Source of the DNA: SAR92 clade bacterium H455
Lineage (GTDB): Bacteria; Pseudomonadota; Gammaproteobacteria; Pseudomonadales; Porticoccaceae
Assembly: GCA_024802545.1 (NCBI GenBank)
Contig: CP103416.1
Coordinates: 62,001-126,000, forward strand
Direction: 5' to 3'
Length of the DNA stretch: 64,000 bases
A program made the translations under genes and the position numbers. Under the pieces are notes generated by a model. It ran no database searches. It worked only from the letters and a program-made list of their open reading frames with translations, and was not told the DNA's origin. Below, one piece after another: positions 52,674 to 60,460 of this stretch (position 1 is its first letter; every line of letters starts with the position of its first letter).

Positions 52674-54728
52674 ATGACCGCAATAAACACTAATACTAGT
52701 GCGACAGTGACGTCAAACGCACTATCAAAAAACGAACGCGTTCTAGAACAAACAATGGAGCGATTATCAACGGGCAAGCGTATTAACTCTGCCGCTGACG
52801 ATGCCGCCGGGCTCGCAATTGCCTCTAAAATGACGTCGCAAATTAATGGCCTGAACCAGGCCGGTCGCAACGCTAACGATGCAATCTCCATGATCCAAAC
52901 TGCTGATGGCGCGGCCATTGAAATTGGTAACATGCTACAGCGTATGCGAGAACTGGCAGTGCAATCTGCAAACGGCACAAATACCGATGCCGATATCGCA
53001 AACCTAAACATAGAATTTGCCGCACTGGCTGATGAAATTGATCGAGTGGTCGACGGTACTCAGTGGAATGGCATGGCAATTTTGGACGGTAGCGAAGGCT
53101 CTGGCTCTAACGGGGTTATGTCTTTTCAGATTGGCGCCAACGATTCTCAAACTGTCACCGTTGACTTTGCCGACTTTAATATGGCCGATGGCACTGGCGG
53201 ATCTTCGACTGTTACCGCTGCCACAGCCGCCGTCTACACCTCAACAATTGATATCAGTGATTATAGCTCCGGCGATACCCTTGCTGTAGCTGGCGTCACT
53301 TACACTGCAACCGGGTCTGAAACCGATCTGTCTACCCTTGTCACTGCACTGAACGCCAGCACGGCAACCACTGCAACGCCTTACACATTCTCCGCATCAG
53401 GCACGACACTGACAATGACTGCAGACACGGGCGGCGTTATTGCTTCTGACCCCACCGCCATCGGCAGCATTGCCCTTACTAATACTGAGACAACAGCCGG
53501 TGCAGTAGATGCTTTTGCCGTCTATACCGCTACCATTGATATTAGCGACTACGCAGCGAGCGACACCCTTACAATTGCTGGCGAGACTTTCACTGCAACC
53601 GGTTCTGAAACCGATCTGTCGACTTTAGTTACTGCTCTGAATCTAAGCACTGCGACCACTGCAACGCCATACACCTGGTCCGCCAGTGGCACAACACTTA
53701 CGGCAACAGCTAATGCTGCCGGTGCAGTTGCCTCTGACCCTACACTTGTAGGTGCAGTTGCAGTTACAACCGCAACCACCACCACAGGTTCCGCAACTGC
53801 TTTTGCTGTTTATACTAGCGCTATTGATGTCACAGATTATGATGCGGGCGATATCATTACCTCTAATGGTACAGCTTACACTGTGACTGGTAGTGAAACA
53901 GATAACTCGAGCTTGATCACAGCACTCAATGCCAGCACCACTACTGCAACAGCAGCCTATACCTATTCCACTTCGGGTGCTGACATTGTCATGACCCAGG
54001 ATGCGGCGGCGGTAGTTGCAACAGATCCAACCACTGCAGTAGCAAAGGCCTACACCGCAACTGAAGCTACAGCAGGTGCTGCATCGGCGGCCGCTCTGTA
54101 CACCAGTGCCATTGATGTAACGGACTACGCTGCAGGTGATGTGATTACAGCCAATGGTACAAGCTACACCGTAACAGGCAGTGAAACAGACAATTCAGCG
54201 CTGGTCACAGCCCTAAATGCTAGCACAACTTCCGCTACGGCTGACTACACCTACGCAGGTACCACCAACCTAACCATGACTCAAGATACAGCCGCCGCAG
54301 TCTCATCAGCACCAACTATTACAGTTGTCACTGCCGACACTGTTGCCGAGGGTACTGCTGGTGCTGCCGCCGTGACCGCATCTAGTACAGGTGTATTTGG
54401 TGTAGCTCTTGGTGGTGCCATGAGTTCCAGCGCGACGATCGATACCGAAACAACCGGTATTATCAGTACGCTTGATACTGCCCTTGCGGGCCTTGCCTCG
54501 CAACGCGCCACCTTCGGTGCAGCGATCAACCGCCTAGAGTACACCGTAGATAACCTGATGAATGTCTCTCAAAACACGAGCGCATCAAGAAGCCGTATCG
54601 AGGACGCCGATTATGCTGCTGAGACAACTGAATTGGCCCGTGCGCAGATTATCGCACAGGCTGGCACGGCAATGTTAGCTCAAGCAAACCAGCAGGCGCA
54701 GAACGTTCTAACACTCCTCAAAGGCTAA
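52674..54728 (+). CDS. fliC: Large flagellin, copy 1 (sigma-54 promoter)
   Basis: A 684-residue flagellin, larger than the usual 300-500. The N-terminal D0/D1 (residues 1 to about 175) has LEQTMERLSTGKRINSAADD, GLAIASKM and ANDAISMIQTADGA. C-terminal D1/D0 (about 575-684) has ALAGLASQRATFGAAINRLEY, SRIEDADYAAET and LAQANQQAQ. The centre holds four tandem 96-residue repeats from residue 186, Thr/Ala/Ser-rich with repeated YTxxGSETD. The 1980-bp block 52697-54676 appears identical to copy 2. The ATG has AGGAG upstream. Like other flagellins it is exported by the flagellar type III system and capped by FliD. Confidence 0.97.
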   Translation: MTAINTNTSATVTSNALSKNERVLEQTMERLSTGKRINSAADDAAGLAIASKMTSQINGLNQAGRNANDAISMIQTADGAAIEIGNMLQRMRELAVQSANGTNTDADIANLNIEFAALADEIDRVVDGTQWNGMAILDGSEGSGSNGVMSFQIGANDSQTVTVDFADFNMADGTGGSSTVTAATAAVYTSTIDISDYSSGDTLAVAGVTYTATGSETDLSTLVTALNASTATTATPYTFSASGTTLTMTADTGGVIASDPTAIGSIALTNTETTAGAVDAFAVYTATIDISDYAASDTLTIAGETFTATGSETDLSTLVTALNLSTATTATPYTWSASGTTLTATANAAGAVASDPTLVGAVAVTTATTTTGSATAFAVYTSAIDVTDYDAGDIITSNGTAYTVTGSETDNSSLITALNASTTTATAAYTYSTSGADIVMTQDAAAVVATDPTTAVAKAYTATEATAGAASAAALYTSAIDVTDYAAGDVITANGTSYTVTGSETDNSALVTALNASTTSATADYTYAGTTNLTMTQDTAAAVSSAPTITVVTADTVAEGTAGAAAVTASSTGVFGVALGGAMSSSATIDTETTGIISTLDTALAGLASQRATFGAAINRLEYTVDNLMNVSQNTSASRSRIEDADYAAETTELARAQIIAQAGTAMLAQANQQAQNVLTLLKG
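52697..54676. repeat. Long near-perfect direct repeat, copy A (flagellin body)
   Basis: Paired with 54978-56957 at a constant offset of 2281 bp. In every line I compared the two blocks were identical. The first difference on the left is at 52696 and on the right at 54677. The flanks, including the first codons and the last 15-17 codons, differ, and the promoters are unrelated. Confidence 0.9.
53229..54380 (+). repeat. Four tandem 288-bp (96-residue) units inside flagellin copy 1
   Basis: Units begin at 53229, 53517, 53805 and 54093, each 288 bp, with AVYT or ALYT and (S/A)xID(I/V)xDY at the start, then GxxYT(A/V)TGSETD and LVTALNxST. Units 1-2 and 3-4 are more alike than the others (ISDY/DLSTL versus VTDY/DNS), giving an A-A-B-B pattern. 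The same array recurs at 55510-56661 in copy 2. Confidence 0.93.
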
Positions 54729-54776
54729 CCTGTGCGTTAAGCTTTGATATAGCTTTTTGCATCTCACAGAATTATG

Positions 54777-54812
54777 GGATAAGCCTTTTACCCTTAAATA
54801 AGAGGCTTATCC
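54777..54812 (+). terminator. Hairpin after flagellin copy 1
   Basis: GGATAAGCCT (54777-54786) pairs with AGGCTTATCC (54803-54812), a perfect 10-bp stem around a 16-base loop, 49 bp after the stop. No T-run follows, so it may stabilise the messenger 3' end or act as a weak terminator. Confidence 0.6.
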
Positions 54813-54853
54813 TAATAATCACACCTACTATTAGATTGATTTCAAACTGAGTT

Positions 54854-54880
54854 TAAAGAAAAAAGATTTACTGCCGATCC
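54854..54880 (+). promoter_or_regulatory. Sigma-28 (FliA) promoter of the second flagellin gene
   Basis: TAAA at 54854-54857, exactly 15 bases, then GCCGATCC at 54873-54880. Spacing and invariant bases equal those before flaG. It lies 75 bp upstream of the second flagellin start. Confidence 0.85.
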
Positions 54881-54954
54881 TTATATTGAACTTCGCCGAG
54901 ATACACGCGAATGAATTTAAAAACAGATTCAATAATTTTCCCGAGGATACTCAA

Positions 54955-57006
54955 ATGGCTGTAATAAACACTAATATTAGTGCGACAGTGACGTCAAACG
55001 CACTATCAAAAAACGAACGCGTTCTAGAACAAACAATGGAGCGATTATCAACGGGCAAGCGTATTAACTCTGCCGCTGACGATGCCGCCGGGCTCGCAAT
55101 TGCCTCTAAAATGACGTCGCAAATTAATGGCCTGAACCAGGCCGGTCGCAACGCTAACGATGCAATCTCCATGATCCAAACTGCTGATGGCGCGGCCATT
55201 GAAATTGGTAACATGCTACAGCGTATGCGAGAACTGGCAGTGCAATCTGCAAACGGCACAAATACCGATGCCGATATCGCAAACCTAAACATAGAATTTG
55301 CCGCACTGGCTGATGAAATTGATCGAGTGGTCGACGGTACTCAGTGGAATGGCATGGCAATTTTGGACGGTAGCGAAGGCTCTGGCTCTAACGGGGTTAT
55401 GTCTTTTCAGATTGGCGCCAACGATTCTCAAACTGTCACCGTTGACTTTGCCGACTTTAATATGGCCGATGGCACTGGCGGATCTTCGACTGTTACCGCT
55501 GCCACAGCCGCCGTCTACACCTCAACAATTGATATCAGTGATTATAGCTCCGGCGATACCCTTGCTGTAGCTGGCGTCACTTACACTGCAACCGGGTCTG
55601 AAACCGATCTGTCTACCCTTGTCACTGCACTGAACGCCAGCACGGCAACCACTGCAACGCCTTACACATTCTCCGCATCAGGCACGACACTGACAATGAC
55701 TGCAGACACGGGCGGCGTTATTGCTTCTGACCCCACCGCCATCGGCAGCATTGCCCTTACTAATACTGAGACAACAGCCGGTGCAGTAGATGCTTTTGCC
55801 GTCTATACCGCTACCATTGATATTAGCGACTACGCAGCGAGCGACACCCTTACAATTGCTGGCGAGACTTTCACTGCAACCGGTTCTGAAACCGATCTGT
55901 CGACTTTAGTTACTGCTCTGAATCTAAGCACTGCGACCACTGCAACGCCATACACCTGGTCCGCCAGTGGCACAACACTTACGGCAACAGCTAATGCTGC
56001 CGGTGCAGTTGCCTCTGACCCTACACTTGTAGGTGCAGTTGCAGTTACAACCGCAACCACCACCACAGGTTCCGCAACTGCTTTTGCTGTTTATACTAGC
56101 GCTATTGATGTCACAGATTATGATGCGGGCGATATCATTACCTCTAATGGTACAGCTTACACTGTGACTGGTAGTGAAACAGATAACTCGAGCTTGATCA
56201 CAGCACTCAATGCCAGCACCACTACTGCAACAGCAGCCTATACCTATTCCACTTCGGGTGCTGACATTGTCATGACCCAGGATGCGGCGGCGGTAGTTGC
56301 AACAGATCCAACCACTGCAGTAGCAAAGGCCTACACCGCAACTGAAGCTACAGCAGGTGCTGCATCGGCGGCCGCTCTGTACACCAGTGCCATTGATGTA
56401 ACGGACTACGCTGCAGGTGATGTGATTACAGCCAATGGTACAAGCTACACCGTAACAGGCAGTGAAACAGACAATTCAGCGCTGGTCACAGCCCTAAATG
56501 CTAGCACAACTTCCGCTACGGCTGACTACACCTACGCAGGTACCACCAACCTAACCATGACTCAAGATACAGCCGCCGCAGTCTCATCAGCACCAACTAT
56601 TACAGTTGTCACTGCCGACACTGTTGCCGAGGGTACTGCTGGTGCTGCCGCCGTGACCGCATCTAGTACAGGTGTATTTGGTGTAGCTCTTGGTGGTGCC
56701 ATGAGTTCCAGCGCGACGATCGATACCGAAACAACCGGTATTATCAGTACGCTTGATACTGCCCTTGCGGGCCTTGCCTCGCAACGCGCCACCTTCGGTG
56801 CAGCGATCAACCGCCTAGAGTACACCGTAGATAACCTGATGAATGTCTCTCAAAACACGAGCGCATCAAGAAGCCGTATCGAGGACGCCGATTATGCTGC
56901 TGAGACAACTGAATTGGCCCGTGCGCAGATTATCGCACAGGCTGGCACGGCAATGTTGTCGCAAGCCAATCAGCAGGCTCAGTCAGTACTAGCTCTGTTG
57001 AAGTAA
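54955..57006 (+). CDS. fliC: Large flagellin, copy 2 (sigma-28 promoter)
   Basis: A 683-residue flagellin. It differs from copy 1 only at the ends: MAVINTNISATVTS versus MTAINTNTSATVTS, and AMLSQANQQAQSVLALLK versus AMLAQANQQAQNVLTLLKG. The centre and its four 96-residue repeats appear identical at DNA level. The ATG at 54955 is preceded by GAGGA; an upstream in-frame start at 54886 would precede the ribosome site and overlap the sigma-28 promoter leader. A double hairpin and terminator follow. Confidence 0.97.
   Translation: MAVINTNISATVTSNALSKNERVLEQTMERLSTGKRINSAADDAAGLAIASKMTSQINGLNQAGRNANDAISMIQTADGAAIEIGNMLQRMRELAVQSANGTNTDADIANLNIEFAALADEIDRVVDGTQWNGMAILDGSEGSGSNGVMSFQIGANDSQTVTVDFADFNMADGTGGSSTVTAATAAVYTSTIDISDYSSGDTLAVAGVTYTATGSETDLSTLVTALNASTATTATPYTFSASGTTLTMTADTGGVIASDPTAIGSIALTNTETTAGAVDAFAVYTATIDISDYAASDTLTIAGETFTATGSETDLSTLVTALNLSTATTATPYTWSASGTTLTATANAAGAVASDPTLVGAVAVTTATTTTGSATAFAVYTSAIDVTDYDAGDIITSNGTAYTVTGSETDNSSLITALNASTTTATAAYTYSTSGADIVMTQDAAAVVATDPTTAVAKAYTATEATAGAASAAALYTSAIDVTDYAAGDVITANGTSYTVTGSETDNSALVTALNASTTSATADYTYAGTTNLTMTQDTAAAVSSAPTITVVTADTVAEGTAGAAAVTASSTGVFGVALGGAMSSSATIDTETTGIISTLDTALAGLASQRATFGAAINRLEYTVDNLMNVSQNTSASRSRIEDADYAAETTELARAQIIAQAGTAMLSQANQQAQSVLALLK
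54978..56957. repeat. Long near-perfect direct repeat, copy B (flagellin body)
   Basis: Partner of 52697-54676, offset 2281 bp, 1980 bp long. It contains the four 288-bp repeat units at 55510, 55798, 56086 and 56374. Synonymous differences reappear immediately outside the block (for example the final leucine and lysine codons), which favours gene conversion over a fresh whole-gene duplication. Confidence 0.9.
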
Positions 57007-57029
57007 TTCTTCCTAGCTAGGTTGTACCA

Positions 57030-57058
57030 ATGGTTGGGGGCTTTTTGCTCCCAACCAT
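57030..57058 (+). other. Hairpin after flagellin copy 2
   Basis: ATGGTTGGG (57030-57038) pairs with CCCAACCAT (57050-57058). It sits directly in front of the intrinsic terminator and may protect the transcript 3' end. Confidence 0.7.
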
Positions 57059-57060
57059 TT

Positions 57061-57095
57061 AAAGCCCCGACTGTTATCAGAAGGGGCTTTTTTAT
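57061..57095 (+). terminator. Intrinsic terminator of flagellin copy 2
   Basis: AAAGCCCC and GGGGCTTT form an 8-bp stem around GACTGTTATCAGAA, followed by a run of T (57088-57093). It separates the flagellin unit from the sulfotransferase gene, so the latter probably has its own promoter between 57096 and 57174. Confidence 0.88.
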
Positions 57096-57174
57096 TGGCA
57101 CGGAATAGCCTTAACGAAGAGCCGAAAATAACTTACTATACAAAGCTATCATAGAGCTTATAAAGGAATCAATA

Positions 57175-60100
57175 ATGTCCGGACAGTTAGAACCGAAAAT
57201 TAAAAAAGCCGCCTTACTAACACTGCTAAGACAGTATGATGAGGCTGAAGCTATACTAACTGAAATTTTACAATTGGATCCTTTAAACAAAGCGACTATT
57301 AACGGCTTAAAAATACTTTTTTCTGAAAAAATAAAAAGTCCGAAACCTGCCAAACCGCTGCCAGACAAAACATTTATGCCAGCGCATATCGCGTTTGAAA
57401 ACGGGCATTATAATCAATCCATTGAAATCTGTAATAGCCTGATTAAAATCTATCCAAACTCGAAATTGTTAGTCAATCTCGCTGGCGTTGCTAGCACCAG
57501 ATTGGGACTGTTAGATCAAGCAATCGTTTATTACAATAGAGCTATCCAAATTGATCCAAGTTTTGCCGTGGCACACAATAATAAAGGTGCTAGTTTAAAA
57601 GACAAAGAGGATCTTGAACCTGCTCTGCATAGCTACAAAGAAGCAATTAGACTTGAGCCGGAATATGCCGAAGCACATAGCAATATGGGTGCTGTATTGG
57701 GCTCTCTAGGAGAACACCAAGAAGCATTAAAAAGCTTTTCCAAAGCGCTAAAATTAAAACCCAAATTTCCAGACGCGCTGAACAATAAAGGTATTGTCCT
57801 GGCCGCGATCGGTGACAACGAGGCGGCTATTGAAGCCTTTTCCACTGCGATACAGCTGCACCCAAACTATGCCGAGGCCCATCTTCATAAAGCCAATTCA
57901 TATACCCATCTTGGCGATAATAAAATGGCACTTGAGTTTTACACTAAGGCCGCGCGTTTGAATCCGCGGTTATCCCCTGCGCATCTTGGTATTTGCCAAT
58001 CTAAGAAAATTGAAGTCGATGACCCACAAATTAACATAATGACTGCTCTGCTAGATGATCTAGTGTTGCCGAATAAAGACAAAGCAAATCTCAATTTTGC
58101 ACTCGCGAATGTTCATGAGGGATTACATAATTACGCCTTGGCATTTGAATTTTATGCTGCAGGGAACAGACTCAAGAAAAAAGAAAGTCAGTATACTATC
58201 GTCACGGACCAAACCCTTTTCTCGGCGATTAAACCTATATTCAAAAAGGGTCCTCCAAAGCTTAGTTATGGCAGAGATTTAGAGCAGAAAGCAAAGAGTG
58301 TTCCGATTTTTATTCTCGGCATGCCGAGATCAGGCTCATCATTGGTAGAGCAGATAATATCGAGCCACTCTAAGGTCTTTGGTGCTGGCGAACTAGAGTC
58401 CCTAGCAAAATCGATCAAAAATATAAATTGGGACACCCAGTCACTCTCCAAACAACAGCTGCACAGTTGTCGTAATGACTATCTTGAAGCTCTTGGCCAA
58501 CTTTCTGAGAAAGAATTTATTACCGACAAGATGCCAGTAAACTTTCGCTGGATTGGATTTATTCTCGCAGCTATTCCAGAGGCGAAAATAATCAATATAC
58601 AAAGGGATAAATTGGCTACATGTTGGTCCATTTATAAGCATAACTTCTCTTCTACTGGCAATGGCTATGCTAATGATCTGAATGATATTAGTGCCTATTA
58701 CGATCTATACACTGATCTGATGGAATTTTGGCGCTCGCTATATCCCAATTCCATTTACGACTTAGACTATGAAAAACTGACTGAAAACCAAACTGAAGAA
58801 ACACAAAAAGTGCTTAATTATATCGGCGTTGAATGGGAAGACGCCTGCGTTGATTTCCATCAGAATAAACGAGCGGTATCTACTAGCTCTGCTCGTCAGG
58901 TACGTAAAAAAATGTATCAAAATAGTTCGCAGCAATGGCGTAAATTTGAAAACCAAATTTTACCAATTCTTGGATTGGTCTCCAAAGAAGTAACTCAGCT
59001 GCCTGTTATGAAAAATATGGATCCACCACAAGAATTGATACTGCCAATTGTTAAAATGTTCGAGAGTGAGGACAACGAAGGTGCACTCAAGGCATTAAAT
59101 CACCTGCTTGAGCGCTATCCACAATCGTCAGTTTTATTGAATAACAAAGGTTTAGTGTTAGCCAAAAAACTGCGTCGCTATGACGAGGCGCTAGACTGCC
59201 TAAATAAAGCGCTGGAAATCAATCCTTTGCTGGCGGATGCCCACAACAGTCTAGCGGTTATGTATAAGGAGATAGGCGATATAGCACTCGCTGAACAGTC
59301 TGTTCGAACGGCGTTGTCTATCAAAGAAGATTATCCAGAGGCACATAATTTATTAGGCATTGTTTTGAAGGCAAAAGGCGACTCCAACGGAGCGGCAGAG
59401 AGCTACAAAAGGGCGATTGAAATAGCCCCCGAATTTGCTATCGGTCACCGACATCTTTCTTCGGTTAAAAAATACAGCTCTTTTGATAACCAATGTGAAC
59501 AAATGCAGCGACTTTTGGATAATCCCTCAGCGCCTGAATGCGACAAAATCGATCTCAATTTTGCCTTGGGAAAAGCCTATGAGGACATCAAAGACTACAA
59601 CAGGGCCTTTGACCATTTTGTTGAAGGCAACAGGCTCAGGAAAAGCGAGCTAAACTATGACCTTCAGTCAGACAAAAAGCTTTTTTCTGGCGTTCTGCAG
59701 ACCTTTATGGGAAATGTGCCAAGCTTATTACCCGGAGAGGATTTCGAGAATGAGATAAGCCAGACACCGATTTTTATTCTCGGAATGCCGAGATCTGGTT
59801 CAACTCTTGCAGAACAAATTCTCTCGAGCCACTCGAAGGTGTTCGGTGCCGGTGAATTAAATACCCTAAATGACTGTATTAAGACCTTAGATTGGCAGGG
59901 TATAACGCTGTCCAAAAAGCAGTTGCAACAGGTCAGGTCTTATTACCTTGAAAACACGGCTGGAATTTCAAATTTGCCTTACGTAACAGATAAAATGCCG
60001 CTCAATTTTCGCTGGACGGGGCTTATTTTATCGGCAATTCCTGAAGCGAAAATAATCTATACAGTTCGCGATGCCAGAGCCACATGCTGGTCAATTTTTA

Positions 60101-60438
60101 AGACCTACTTCGCGTCTAACGGTAATGGATTTTCCCATGACCTAGCTGACCTGGAGCATTATCAGAAGATGCAGGTGGATCTTATGGGGTTTTTTAAGGC
60201 CAAGTATCCGGGACGAATATTTGAACTTAACTATGAAACATTGACTGAAAATCAAGAACAGGAGACACGAAAGTTGCTTGATTATGTGGGCCTTGACTGG
60301 GAACAGAGATGCATGGACTTTCATAAAAACAAGCGTGCGGTACTTACTGCATCGAATAATCAAGTGACACAAAAGCTCTATAAAAACAGCTCTGAAGCTT
60401 GGCGTAATTATGAGAAAAACCTAACAGATTTCTTTTGA
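57175..60438 (+). CDS. TPR-sulfotransferase double-fusion protein, candidate flagellin-modifying enzyme
   Basis: A 1087-residue protein with no signal peptide, made of two tandem TPR-sulfotransferase modules. Module 1 has TPR-like helices (about residues 1-340, several AxxxNxGxxL pairs) and a PAPS-binding sulfotransferase domain with P-loop FILGMPRSGSSLVEQI near 379-394, GAGELESL and RDKLATCWSIY. Module 2 repeats this: TPRs about 625-800, FILGMPRSGSTLAEQI near 867-882, GAGELNTL and RDARATCWSIF. The P-loops are 488 residues apart. The family transfers sulfate from PAPS, and some members resemble tyrosylprotein sulfotransferases. Its place between the flagellins and fliD suggests filament sulfation, which is an inference. 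GGAATCAATA precedes the ATG. Confidence 0.9.
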   Translation: MSGQLEPKIKKAALLTLLRQYDEAEAILTEILQLDPLNKATINGLKILFSEKIKSPKPAKPLPDKTFMPAHIAFENGHYNQSIEICNSLIKIYPNSKLLVNLAGVASTRLGLLDQAIVYYNRAIQIDPSFAVAHNNKGASLKDKEDLEPALHSYKEAIRLEPEYAEAHSNMGAVLGSLGEHQEALKSFSKALKLKPKFPDALNNKGIVLAAIGDNEAAIEAFSTAIQLHPNYAEAHLHKANSYTHLGDNKMALEFYTKAARLNPRLSPAHLGICQSKKIEVDDPQINIMTALLDDLVLPNKDKANLNFALANVHEGLHNYALAFEFYAAGNRLKKKESQYTIVTDQTLFSAIKPIFKKGPPKLSYGRDLEQKAKSVPIFILGMPRSGSSLVEQIISSHSKVFGAGELESLAKSIKNINWDTQSLSKQQLHSCRNDYLEALGQLSEKEFITDKMPVNFRWIGFILAAIPEAKIINIQRDKLATCWSIYKHNFSSTGNGYANDLNDISAYYDLYTDLMEFWRSLYPNSIYDLDYEKLTENQTEETQKVLNYIGVEWEDACVDFHQNKRAVSTSSARQVRKKMYQNSSQQWRKFENQILPILGLVSKEVTQLPVMKNMDPPQELILPIVKMFESEDNEGALKALNHLLERYPQSSVLLNNKGLVLAKKLRRYDEALDCLNKALEINPLLADAHNSLAVMYKEIGDIALAEQSVRTALSIKEDYPEAHNLLGIVLKAKGDSNGAAESYKRAIEIAPEFAIGHRHLSSVKKYSSFDNQCEQMQRLLDNPSAPECDKIDLNFALGKAYEDIKDYNRAFDHFVEGNRLRKSELNYDLQSDKKLFSGVLQTFMGNVPSLLPGEDFENEISQTPIFILGMPRSGSTLAEQILSSHSKVFGAGELNTLNDCIKTLDWQGITLSKKQLQQVRSYYLENTAGISNLPYVTDKMPLNFRWTGLILSAIPEAKIIYTVRDARATCWSIFKTYFASNGNGFSHDLADLEHYQKMQVDLMGFFKAKYPGRIFELNYETLTENQEQETRKLLDYVGLDWEQRCMDFHKNKRAVLTASNNQVTQKLYKNSSEAWRNYEKNLTDFF

Positions 60439-60460
60439 TTAAATTAGCTGCGAGAATATT

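Noticed and set aside
53549-54544. Alanine/valine-rich reverse-strand ORFs inside the flagellin genes
   Set aside because: They arise from repetitive Thr/Ala codons in the flagellin repeats and recur identically in the second copy.
57096-57174. Sigma-54 promoter upstream of the sulfotransferase gene (TTGGCACGG)
   Set aside because: The GG-GC spacing is 9 rather than 10 and there is no TTGC element, so the match is only partial.
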